Source of the DNA: Isoetes taiwanensis
Lineage: Eukaryota; Streptophyta; Lycopodiopsida; Isoetales; Isoetaceae
NCBI GenBank assembly: GCA_021234155.1
Contig: JAJEKV010000002.1
Coordinates: forward strand, 8,925,709-8,989,708
Reading direction: 5' to 3'
Length of the DNA stretch: 64,000 bases
The notes below the pieces were generated by a model. The model was given only the letters and a program-made list of their open reading frames with translations, was not told the origin of the DNA and did no database searches. The stretch's first letter is position 1, and every line of letters begins with the position of its first letter. A program made the translations under genes and the position numbers. Shown here piece after piece: positions 37,900 to 47,749 of the stretch.

Positions 37900-38720
37900 T
37901 GTTATGGAAGCTGAAGATAGATGTCTAGAAACTGGGATTCAGATATATTACATAGGCAAAATGCCAGATTTCAAAGACGAGGAGGAGGCTCGAGGGCCGA
38001 CGCCTCGCCATCGGGAGGAGGCTTCGAACTGGAGCACGTGTGCAGGTTCTCTGTACGTCGCGGCAGTCTCGGAATCTTACTCAGAATAATCAGAACAACA
38101 ATACCCAGATGATGAATTTCCAGATTCAGAACCACGAGCAGCCGCAAAGCTCCGGGGAAGAAACGGAGAAGAAAATCCGGCGGATTCAGCCCGGGCATGC
38201 CCGGGCGATACTTATCACGAATCCAAGGAGGAAGGATAACCGCCATATCCATAGGCGACGGACGGAGAAACCACAATCCATCATGCTCGAGTTTAACGAA
38301 CATTGCGGAATCTCTCAAATCCCGAGGGGAGGTGACACGCAGCTGCTGCGGCGGCCGTGATGCTTTCGAATGTCTGCCGCGGCTCCACTCCGGCCTCCGG
38401 CACCACAAGCGGCATGAAGCGAGCCACCCCCCCATTTTGTAGGCGCTCAAGCCCTTTGCTCAAAAGCCTTTCGGGCGCCATAGCCGCATCCAGATGCTTC
38501 AAGTGTAGGTGTTCTTCAAGTCTGGCGCCTTCTTCAAGTCTGGCGCCTTCAAGCCAGTCGGAGTTTTTTTTTTTTTTTTTTTTTCGCCGTTGCATGGCTC
38601 CGCAGATTCAATCGGCCTTTCCCTTTCGGCCAGATTCGGTGGCGCGCCGATCCGCAGGGCTTCAGATCTTCCAAGTGTTTAGACCTTCTCTTGCAGCTTC
38701 TACAGCCTGAGTTCTGCAAT
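37900..38720 (-). other. GC-rich, possibly once coding segment, unrecognised
   Basis: Composition jumps to GC-rich. Two overlapping minus-strand frames are open: 37,971-38,450 (159 codons) and 38,293-38,595 (100 codons). The second reads M-A-P-E-R-L-L-S-K-G-L-E-R-L then P-S-G-F-E-R-F-R. They could be one frameshifted exon, but I recognise no family. An 18-bp TCTTCAAGTCTGGCGCCT repeat lies at 38,513-38,555 and a T run of about 20 at 38,565-38,584. Confidence 0.35.
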
Positions 38721-38831
38721 ACGCAGGGTAAGAAATCTTTTCTTTTCTTGTTCTTGTTCTTACATGCCAATATGCACATATAGAGGTAAACGAACTGAGA
38801 ACAAATTTGCGAAACAGCAAAGCCAACATAT

Positions 38832-39140
38832 CACTACAAGAGGATGGAGGTATAGTGTCAACCCTTGTGTCAAGCTATAAATGTAGTGGCAATTTTGAGT
38901 CAAATGTTACTATCTTGACACAAAGAGCTTTTATTGTGTCAAGAATGTGTCAATATCGCAGTGTCAAATATTTTGTCAAAATAATGACATCATTTTGTCA
39001 AACTTATACTGCAATTTATGTGCACAATTGTAACAACTTCTAAACAAATGTTATAATCAAGTTGTGCCAACCTTTTCTAAAGTCTTATAACAAAATTTCA
39101 TCCAATGTTTTGTCAAAATGATGACATAATATTTATCAAG
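38832..39140 (+). mobile_element. CACTA-like transposon end
   Basis: CACTACAAGAGG at 38,832 resembles the CACTACAAGA start of plant CACTA (En/Spm) elements. The next 300 bp hold about ten TGTCAA/TTGACA words in both orientations, like CACTA subterminal repeats. I found no partner end or transposase. Confidence 0.4.
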
Positions 39141-39819
39141 TTTACATTGCAATTTAGTTCTGTTGCTGCAACAACTTTTAAAATACATTATAATTATACT
39201 TTTTCTTTACAAAATATTATACAATTTTTTATGCGATATTTCGACAAAGTATTGTGGACCATTCACATCTTTTAAAGATAGCTACGATTGCCAAGATTCT
39301 AAGATGATTACCAACAGACCTATCAAGGAATGATACGTGTACAGTAAAAACGAAGGAGAATAGATGATAGCAAAGGGTACTTGACAATACTGAGTTGGGA
39401 CTATAAGAGCTCTTAACATTGCCCATTCGATAGGGGATCGGTTGCGCCTGAGATTGGTTGTGTTCTTTATTATAGCGATGGAAGCTTAACAATATCACAA
39501 TGCATTGTAAATATAGATGTAGTATAAGATGTGGCTTTCATGTCATCTCAAAACTAACTCTCAAAAAGACACAAAAAAAAAGGGGGGGGGGGGGGAACAA
39601 GAACAAAAAGGTGAGACTTGAAGGGCATGTTGGAAAACATTGAATAGGCTGGAATATGTAGCATAATAAAAGGGGTTTCTATGTGGATTTGATATGGATG
39701 TGTAATTCACCATTCTTGAGACCAAAGACCATACCCTTAAAACAATTGAATGGGTTATTATTAAAAAAAAAAAAAAAAACTCAATAAAAACAAAAATAAG
39801 CACATTAGTTTATTGGTTG

Positions 39820-40115
39820 CATTGGTCAAAGTATTTTTATTAAGATATTAAATTATTTTGGTAGAGATTCGAATCCCTGTATTTAATATTCTAAAATCTT
39901 TGGTGAACCCGCGTAGAGATAAGTCTCCATATTTCATATTTCATATTTCAAGACCTTAAGCAAACTTATATTTTATATTTTAAAATCATAGGCGCCCCTA
40001 GTCATAAGTGACCATAATCGAAACAAGAGACACTAATATACGACCTGAGCCATAGGATAATCAGATCTGACGGCCGAGGTAGTCCAAAGTGCACATAAAT
40101 ACAACAACGGATCAA
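39820..40115 (-). repeat. Dispersed repeat family R1, inverted copy
   Basis: The reverse complement matches 61,150-61,490: CTTGTTTCGATTATGG, CCTATGATTTT-AA-TATAAAATAT, AGTTTGC-TAAG, TTTTAGAAT-T-AAATAC, ACCAAAATAA and ACCAAT-A-CTAAT-TG occur in the same order in both. It includes a GATTCGAATC word like a tRNA B box. Coding capacity: none. Confidence 0.7.
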
Positions 40116-40396
40116 AATGGGCATTTTGTTTTGACATTTTTGCCTGTCAAAATCGGCTTTTTCTTTTCTTTTCTAGATGGCAAATGAATGGGCCATTGCT
40201 GGAACTAGAAGGCCTATATGTCATTTGGAAGGCTGAAACATAAGATTTGCTCGTTACTTATTTTATACATCTTGTGTAGAATATAACGACAAATACGTAA
40301 ACAACAAATAGGCACCATTCTGCCCTCGCATCCAATCTTATGCCGCCACGTGGCATTTTTTTTACCACACTTTTTCCAAGGGAATTCATCTACTAA

Positions 40397-40612
40397 CATT
40401 TTGTTTTTTATTGGAGTTCTTTGCTGCATCACAAAATGGACTCGTATCTGTTGTCCACGTTATAGGGAAATCTATTTACTAGACTTTCCCTAGCATTTTG
40501 TTTTTTGTTGGAGTTCTTTGCTGCAACCGTTGGATTGGAACCACGTGGCACAAAATGGACTCCTATCTGTTGTCCACATTATAGGGAAATCCATTTGGAC
40601 TTTCCTGAAGTG
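40397..40612. repeat. Imperfect ~100-bp tandem duplication
   Basis: TTGGAGTTCTTTGCTGC, CACAAAATGGACTC and TATCTGTTGTCCAC-TTATAGGG occur in both units (near 40,411 and 40,508). The second unit has about 22 extra bases (AACCGTTGGATTGGAACCA). Confidence 0.85.
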
Positions 40613-41851
40613 TCAATCTGCCTCTGTGGTGTCGCCTCCACCTCAGGAAAGTCCAGACAACAACCCATGAACCCAACCTTTAGATATTTAAACGTATTTT
40701 TAACTTTAATATGGAAATTAAATTGTCCCCAAATGGCAAATGCCTCAAATCTCTTTCTGATTCCGTTTGTTAGCATGGGCGGGAATGGGAATCCGCAAGC
40801 AAAAATCCGAAGCAGGAGCAGTGGATGTTCTTGATCTTGGTAGGGCAGTGTCGGAGAATCGACCACCGGAACCAGGGTCCGCAATTTGGCTCTTAAGGAG
40901 CCAGGGATCGAACGTGCATTCTAAAAAGGGGATCATGATTCACACCGTGCCGGGCATCAGCATATAGATCATGGAGCTCCAGTAAAAACCAGGTAGGATT
41001 TCTTTTCTATTTTTGAATTTCTTGTATTCTTTCTTTTCGTAGTCGCTTCTATTCTGAACTACGGCAGTAGCTTGTTCTTAGAACAGTTGCTTGTGCGGTC
41101 ATGTTTTTATGTTGTTGTATCATATTTTTATGGTGTTCAACAATGATATCTGACCTGCTCAACTGGCTTTTAAGGTGGAGCCAAATCAAGAGTTGAAGGG
41201 ACTTGGTGCATATTGTCTTTCAACTAAAGTTACAGAGGACTCTTTTAGGAAAGAGTACGTGCAAATCTTCTTCCAACTAAAGTTTTAGAGGACTCTTTTA
41301 GGAAAGAGTGAGGTATGCTGTGCATTTGGAATAATGTCATAGTCTTGGCAAACATTTGAAGCCTTATCTTATTCTAGAGGAAAAGTAGTGAGTATGCAGC
41401 TGAGTAGGGTGTTCAATAAGTTGATATAATGTGTTGAGCGCGTAGCCGGTGGATTTTCCTCGGGAGTGGGCTATCATTGTTGCGTGTCTAATGTATAAAG
41501 GAATGCAGAATGACCAATGGAATTTGTCTGATCTTGTTGGCATGTGACTTACAGTGCACTTTGCATAACATTTCTTGCTAAGATGTTTGTCTTTACTTAT
41601 TGGAAGATGAATTTGTTGTGTAGTTTTGTTTATTCTTATAGGAATGTTTTTGGACAAAATTAGAAATTAAATATCTTGTTGAAGAGGCCAGATTAAATAT
41701 CTCATTGCAGTTTGAGTAAATTATATGGTTCCACGAATTGAGAGAGACTACAGACGTACTTCCAGGTCAATTAACATTTAGGTACTGTTTCTAGAGCCAT
41801 TGTCTAATTTTCTATCTAAATCTCTCATTTTGCTTTTGTTTTTCTGAGCAG

Positions 41852-41994
41852 GACTCACACCCATGGGATATAGAAGGAAGCAAGCTCCTCAGGTCTTTAA
41901 CGGTGTACTCACCATTGGCAGGCTCATTGCAGGTGTCGATTACAGCTGGCCATTAAGACAAAAATGGAGTGGCACGGCTGGCATAAGCTTTCAG
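41852..41994 (+). pseudogene. OEP80: Single exon of OEP80/TOC75-V chloroplast outer-envelope protein
   Basis: The exon is bounded by TGAGCAG acceptor and CAG-GTTCAA donor-like sequence. It reads G-L-T-P-M-G-Y, then V-L-T-I-G-R-L-I-A-G-V-D-Y-S-W-P-L-R, then W-S-G-T-A-G-I-S-F-Q. This resembles the beta-barrel segment of plant OEP80 (L-T-I-G-R-V-T-A-G-V-E-Y-S). OEP80 inserts barrel proteins into the chloroplast outer envelope. I found no neighbouring exons, so it is probably a captured or left-behind fragment. One short exon limits certainty. Confidence 0.5.
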
Positions 41995-41999
41995 GTTCA

Positions 42000-43250
42000 A
42001 TAAACAGATATAGAGCTCTTAATTCTCAATTAATTAGCATTGATATTTGAGACCTGGAATGAGACTTGAAATATATTTCAGATAGCCAGAGCTTGAGATT
42101 ATAAGAAAAACCAAAAACTATTGGTAGTTATGGCTGGCTCTTACCTTTAGGCCTGTTATAAATTGACTAAGTCGAGATGGAATTTTAGTTTGACATTGCA
42201 TAGGTTTCACATTCCATTTTAGTGGAAAAGAATTTGACGTGTGAATTGGTAAATTGTGATTTGTTTACACAGAGTTTGGTGATTATGGTTCTTCTTAGGT
42301 ATTGAATCTAGTCTATTTTTGGTTTTCCATTTATCTATTTTTTTCTTGGCTTTTACAACTTGTTTTAAATACAGAACAAGGGTTCCCAGTTGCACAAGAA
42401 TGGCATTTCTTTAATTGAATAGCTATGCGTACAAGGCAAGGTCTTCAGATCTGTCTAGTCTGTATTGCTAGTACGATAAAAAGATTGCAGTTATGAAAGC
42501 TTTTAGAGTTTTGTGAAGCTGATGTATTTATGGCTTGTACAACTTCTGTGTTAGGTAATGTGCTAGGAGATCTTGTTTCTCATGAAGCTTTTCCTACAAG
42601 AGTTTTTGAGGAGTTTTTTGCGGGTACAATACTACAATGAGGAAGTTCTTTGTATGAGTCAAAGGTAAAATGTCGATTCTCTTGGTAATAATCTTGCTAC
42701 TTCTTTCTAGAATTTAATTCAATTTGAATGTAGCTATCTTTGTCTTTGCTGGTACAATTATAAAAGCTTTGCTAGTACAAGGGATCCTGCCAGTGTACTT
42801 TGGGATGAACTTAGAAAGTCACTATGGTTAGGGAGCTGGCATTTGAGTCAAATAACCCTTGGGTAGTTTTTTGCAGAAACCAGAAACCGATAACTTATAG
42901 GAGAACAAATGTAAAGGAGAATGATGGCGGTGAAGGTCACACGATCCAAACATTATAGAGGATTGCAAAAAAATAAGTTGATTAAGATATTTTATTGGTT
43001 AAAGATATTTTTGTTTATAATATATGAATTTCTTCTATATGGCCATTTGATTTCTGGAACCTTTATCTTTATTAATAAATAAAGTTTCTCAAAATTAATT
43101 GGTTAATGAAAAAGTACTTGTGGTAACCTTTTTGTCATAAAGTAATTCACAAACGAAATAGGCAGATTAGCTGATGCAATGTATTTGAGATTTTCCTTCC
43201 TATTATAAAGCAGATACATTTTTCTGCTCGCCTCTAATATCTTCCTTACA
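42000..43250. other. No gene recognised
   Basis: AT-rich sequence without long ORFs. Further OEP80 exons were looked for downstream of 41,994 and not seen. Confidence 0.5.
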
Positions 43251-43398
43251 AATTAGGAGAGCATGACACGTTGCATTGAGGCATTTATGGCATTAATTTC
43301 AGATTTGAGGCATTTATGAGCATTTATGGCGGAGGAAGATATGAGCATTACCATAGAATGACACGTTGCATTCATCACATTTATGGCAGATTTGTGCA

Positions 43399-43570
43399 CT
43401 TTGCATTTATTGCGGCCCTTAATACACTTTGCATTTATTGTGGCCATTAATACGCTTTGAATTTATTGCGAATTATCAAAGCACGACATGTGTGCACTTT
43501 GCATTTATTGCGGCCATTAATATGCTTTGCATTTATTGCGGCCATTAATACGCTTTGCATTTATTGCGAT
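43399..43570. repeat. Minisatellite, TTTGCATTTATTGCGGCCATTAATACGC-type unit (~28 bp)
   Basis: About six imperfect units, each with GCATTTATTG followed by CGGCC-TTAATA. Upstream (43,253-43,400) are looser copies of GGCATTTATGGC words. Confidence 0.85.
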
Positions 43571-43850
43571 GTGTGCTAAACCTAATGTGTGCTAATACTA
43601 ATGTGTACTAATGTATAAAAATGCTAATGTGTGCTTTGTATGGACCGTGTGCTAGTATGCTAATGCGTGTATTATGAAATTGTGGTAGTATAAAGTACTA
43701 ATGTGTGCTAATTAAGGTGTGCTAGTATAAAAATGCTAATGTGTGCTAATACTAATGTGTGCTAGTATAAAAACAATTGTTAAATACTAATGTGTGCTAA
43801 ATACTAATGTGCTGTGAGAAAAACAATAAACTATGGTGTGATAGAATAAT
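43570..43850. repeat. Minisatellite, ACTAATGTGTGCTA-type unit
   Basis: Roughly ten copies of CTAATGTGTGCTA with variable spacers such as GTATAAAAA. Confidence 0.85.
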
Positions 43851-43929
43851 AAATATGGTGGAAAATTAGATGGATGGATAGATAAAATGATGCTCTGCAA
43901 AAATAATCGCTGGCCCTTGAAATTGCCTT

Positions 43930-44335
43930 TTTTTACTCTGAGCTGCCTTTCTCGACTCGCGAGTTGAGAAAAGCCCTCAAACCTGCGTTTTTCACTTTGA
44001 GCTGCCTTTCTCGACTCGCGTCGAGAAAGGCCTTCTGACCTTTGTTTTCCCTCGAAAGCTGCCTTTTTCGACTTCGCGAAGTCGAAAAGGCCCTAAAACC
44101 TGCGTTTTCACTTTGAGCTGCCTTTCTCGACTCGCGAAGTCGAAAAGGCCTTTCCCTTGTGTTTTTCCCTCGAAATGAAGTCGAGAAAAGGGCCCTCAAA
44201 GATTGCATCACTCTGAGTTGCGACTCGCGAGTTGAGAAAGGTCATCAAACTTGCGTTTTTCAAAAATGGCATTTAGAGTTGCCTTTTTAATTTTGATTCG
44301 CCTTTCTCGACTCGCCCAGAAAAGGCTCTCGTGCA
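43930..44335. repeat. Hairpin minisatellite, ~58-bp unit, about seven copies
   Basis: Each unit has GAGCTGCCTTTCTCGACT followed by CGCG-AGT-GA-AAAGGCC and then A-CTGCGTTTT. The core is nearly palindromic, and one copy at about 44,063-44,091 pairs over roughly 14 bp. A lone hairpin of the same kind lies at 37,740. The minus-strand ORF at 43,933-44,211 is a translation of the repeat. Confidence 0.9.
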
Positions 44336-44904
44336 TGTATTTTCCAAAATGGCCCTAAGAACTGTTTTTTTATTTTATTTTTTTTGCCCGTAGCATCACT
44401 TGTCTAGCTTGATTTTGTCTTTTCTTGCGGTCCTTATCTCGACCGGATAGTACATGCTTGGGAGCAATGAAAAGACCGGTTCATTGAAGAAAGGTGCCGA
44501 AGAGGGTGGTGACATCGGTTGGACGCATTTAGCACGCGGCCCATGAAGGAACTCCTCATACAAATTTCTATCGTCCCAGTAAGTTGCTCCGACTTGGAGA
44601 GAGCTCCACGCGCCGTTTGCACTAGGTGGTTCATGTGTGAAGAGGGTGTAATCATTGTGATAATATGACCACTATGGTCTATTCACCCACTGTAATATAT
44701 ATTGTAATGAGCCCATTTATAAATATAAGGTATCTCAAAACTAGTATTTTTTGGTGATTAAGTAAACAATTTGTTTAATTTTTGTTGGAATTTGTGATCT
44801 CTTGTCTACCCATCTAAGAAAATAGAGCCAAAATGTCTTGGTAAAGGAACTCACCCTCACGCGAAAAAAACTCTTATTTTGAATGACAAATAAGCCCCAA
44901 TTAT

Positions 44905-45040
44905 TTTTTTTTTTTTTTTTTTTTTTTGAGGGTACGAAGTTATAATTTTCTATTAATAAAAAGTGGTCCAAGACCTTATTACAAAGTGGCCCAAATGGCC
45001 TTATAGGAAGAAGTAGCACATGGTCACCAGATAGGAAGCA
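44905..45040 (-). mobile_element. Probable LINE 3' end with poly(A) tail
   Basis: On the minus strand, TATTAATAGAAAATTATAACTT then CGTACCCTC runs into more than 20 A residues (44,905-44,927). This is a form seen at plant LINE 3' ends. No ORF2 sequence is attached within the following kilobase. Confidence 0.35.
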
Positions 45041-46440
45041 TCAGTTTCATAAAAAAGCAGCTATCAGGCTAAGAAAACACCATATAATAATGTCTGTGTA
45101 CTCTGATTGAAGCACCTTCAACCTCTTCCCTATCATTTACAAGGGGATATAAGCCTCTTCTCTCGTCTCATCCAGTACTAAGGGACTTGGTCCTCTTCCA
45201 ACCATATCAAGTACTATGGGAAGTCCGCTACATTAGTGGAGCCCTACTAGAAACATGCATCCAGACTATGAAGCATACTCCCGAAATATATTCCTGGAAG
45301 CATAGATTTTTCAGCATGGATAACTTGACTAGAAGTGCACTCTTAAAAGTTCACTCTCTTCTCCCATCCATAATACTATAGGAGATGTAAACCCTTTCCA
45401 TCAGTACATTCCTGCTAACTTGAAGCATGCCCCGAAAGATTAAAGCAAAAAAATACATTACGTACTAAGGAGAACTCCCTCCATCTTCTCATAAATGAGG
45501 TACTACGAGTGGTTCTCAAAGGATGTACATCAAACCCAAGCACCCACCACTTCACTTTTGCAACTGCCTTCAACCTCTTCCTTGCAAGAGAAGTACTACA
45601 GACCATGGCCCTATTCCTTGAACAAAACAAAGGGAAGTTACTCACATTTCCTGCAATCATAGGTACTACAGGAGAATGCCTCTTTCATTCCTAGAGAGCA
45701 TTACCATACGTCTGTCTCCTAGCCATGCAGCCCCATAGATCCATGGCTGCCCCGTCATGACAAATAGGAGTTGCAGTGGACAAAATATCTGTTTAAATAA
45801 TATCTGCCTCCTGAAGCACACCCCGAAAGATTTGAAGACATTACTATTTAAATAGTAAATGTGTTGCGGCCATAAAGAGACACACAGTCTCCCGGCCCCG
45901 TATTTCTTGCTTTACCAATCTACCCTGTACGGGTCACCATGTCATCCTCGCCAGCTGGGATGGAGATGGGGTGATCCTATACCCTTACAAGCTTATCTCA
46001 GCAAACAACACAGAAGCTTTGGAGCATTGTCATTAATCCAACAAAAGCTAACCAGCACGCATGCAGTGAGTGCAGCAAGTATAGACACTGTCCAAAACTG
46101 AAAAATATTACTGAAATCTGCCCTTAAGGCTCTAACAACAGTTTTAAGAAAAACTATCTGTTAGACTAGCTGGTGCTCAACCCGAATCACTTAGAAAATA
46201 CATAATATCTCTACTGACCTGATCAAAATCTCATACAAAAGATACCTTCACCAGTGGTTGCGGCATTTACCTTGGCAGAATGAACTTGTTGCAGACCGGA
46301 AAGCATAGATCTTGATGCATCTAAGGAACCGATGACCCAGCAATAGCAGCGATTTGAGCTGCTCTTCCAGCATCAAACACAAGCAAGAGGCCTGCAAGCA
46401 ACGGGCGGCCGCCGCCGCCGCCCTACTATGTGCCTAGGGT
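45040..46440. other. Right part of the insertion; no gene recognised
   Basis: Mixed sequence with recurring GAAGCA(T/C)-CCCCGAAAGATT words and AAGTACTA/GGTACTA words, suggesting old repeats. A (GCC)n run lies at 46,405-46,423. ORFs are short and show no domain. Confidence 0.45.
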
Positions 46441-46526
46441 TAGGTCGACCATTCGCCGGAAGTGCATTTCACGCATCCTCTTCGTGTAAAATAAGAGGGT
46501 TCCAAAAAAAAAAGGGAATGGCATGA

Positions 46527-46551
46527 GACCCATTTTAATTAAATGCGACTT
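46527..46551 (-). repeat. Right terminal inverted repeat
   Basis: Reverse complement of the left repeat at 24 of 25 positions. Homology stops abruptly inside, where a T10-like run lies on the minus strand. Confidence 0.85.
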
Positions 46552-47294
46552 AACATAGAGAAAAGTAAATACATATAAACAACAGAAAATGAAACATGAT
46601 CGGTTAGTTCCAAACTTGAAGATGTCCAGCAAAGAAGATTCAAGACGTGCCAAATCTGTTGATTCAAGTCCACATTGGCACTTCCCAAGCATTTTCAGAT
46701 CTTCTTGCCTCTGAATCAGCCCTTCTAGATATGTTTCTACTCACTTATCTTCCGTACCTTATGAGCCTCCAACAAATTCATAAATATTCGCATGCAAAAA
46801 TCATGTACAGACTAATCATGACAACTCATATCATCTCAATTGATCAATAGCAAAACCCCACCTGATAATTTCTTCATTCATAGACCTCTGGACCCCTTGC
46901 AATTGATTGCGCCTCCAAAGATCGTCTTCTAACTCCAAGAATCAAATTGCAGAAGAACATACATAGTGCAGTCAATTCTAACTCAGCATCACTATTTCTG
47001 TCATAACTTTTTCATACGGATGAGTTTCGGCCTGATCAGACCCATTCCGGAAAGCTACTTGAAGATCTTTCCAGTAAAATAAAAATCACCTGAAAAGGAT
47101 CTGGGGTTGCCGAGATATGATGCTTCAAAGGTTGAGCTCCAAAACTGCCCAGAATTGCTCCCTGCCTTCATGCTCTGCAACAATCCTTTTGCCAAACAGA
47201 CAAAACCTTGAACTCATGCTGGATACATGTTATACATGTGTACATACGTACATAAGTATATATACTGGTCCATCAAGTGCTCATGTCTGTGACA
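46552..47294 (-). repeat. 3' LTR, proximal part
   Basis: Starts with the second AACA target copy and matches 49,602-50,209. It carries about 130 bp (roughly 46,929-47,060) absent from the partner. The absent stretch is bounded by CTT in both places, so a deletion in the 5' LTR at microhomology is the simple explanation. It ends in TCTGTGACA before the polypurine tract. Confidence 0.9.
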
Positions 47295-47749
47295 GTCTCC
47301 CCTTCTAAAATTTTACCCATGTCCTCATGGATCGTGATAGATTTACTGAAGCAGTTCTTGATTCAAATCTCAGATCAAACATAGCTCAACTCAACTTAAA
47401 ACTTCAGCTCGTGTAGCAGCTTACTCTACCAAGATCATATTCCAATCTTACCAACACCACCTTAGAGTATAATTGCTATTATCTTACTAGATATGCCATA
47501 AGAAAAATCTTACCTTCAACGTCGTCAAAATTTGCTTTCCTTAGCACCTTCATCCTAACTCCAAAGCATTTACATATGGCTCCTCCTTCTGAGGATACCA
47601 TCTCCAAATGTTTTTGAAATAACAATCATTAGCACCATCGTATACCTTCACTTTATTTTAATCCACCTTGTTACACCCAAGGATCCAAACCTGCAATCCG
47701 TAATTCACAATGTCAACACCCAAAGATCCAATATTGCTTTGTTACCAAC
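47295..47749 (-). mobile_element. 455-bp internal domain of the LTR element
   Basis: Bounded by the polypurine-like AGAAGGGGAGAC at one end and the primer-site-like GTTGGTAACAAAGC at the other (minus strand). There is no ORF with retroelement similarity. Long LTRs with so small an interior indicate either a deletion derivative or a non-autonomous family. Confidence 0.8.

Larger units (their letters stand above)
24798..46551. mobile_element. 21,754-bp TIR-bounded insertion with 4-bp target duplication
   Basis: The left end begins AAGTCGCATTTAATTAAA (24,798). The right end is its inverted copy, finishing TTTAATTAAATGCGACTT (46,551). The inverted repeat is 25 bp long with one mismatch (24,798-24,822 and 46,527-46,551). 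The target AACA is present at 24,794-24,797 and 46,552-46,555, and once only in the uninterrupted sister LTR (49,602-49,605). This is the signature of a cut-and-paste DNA transposon or a composite mobilised as one. Contents include degenerate WSDGC/HGKG transposase copies, several minisatellites, a CACTA-like end and an OEP80 exon. The termini do not match CACTA, hAT, Mutator, Harbinger or mariner ends that I know. Confidence 0.8.

Noticed and set aside
43933-44211. 92-codon Arg/Ser-rich minus-strand ORF
   Set aside because: Translation of the hairpin minisatellite; no protein features.
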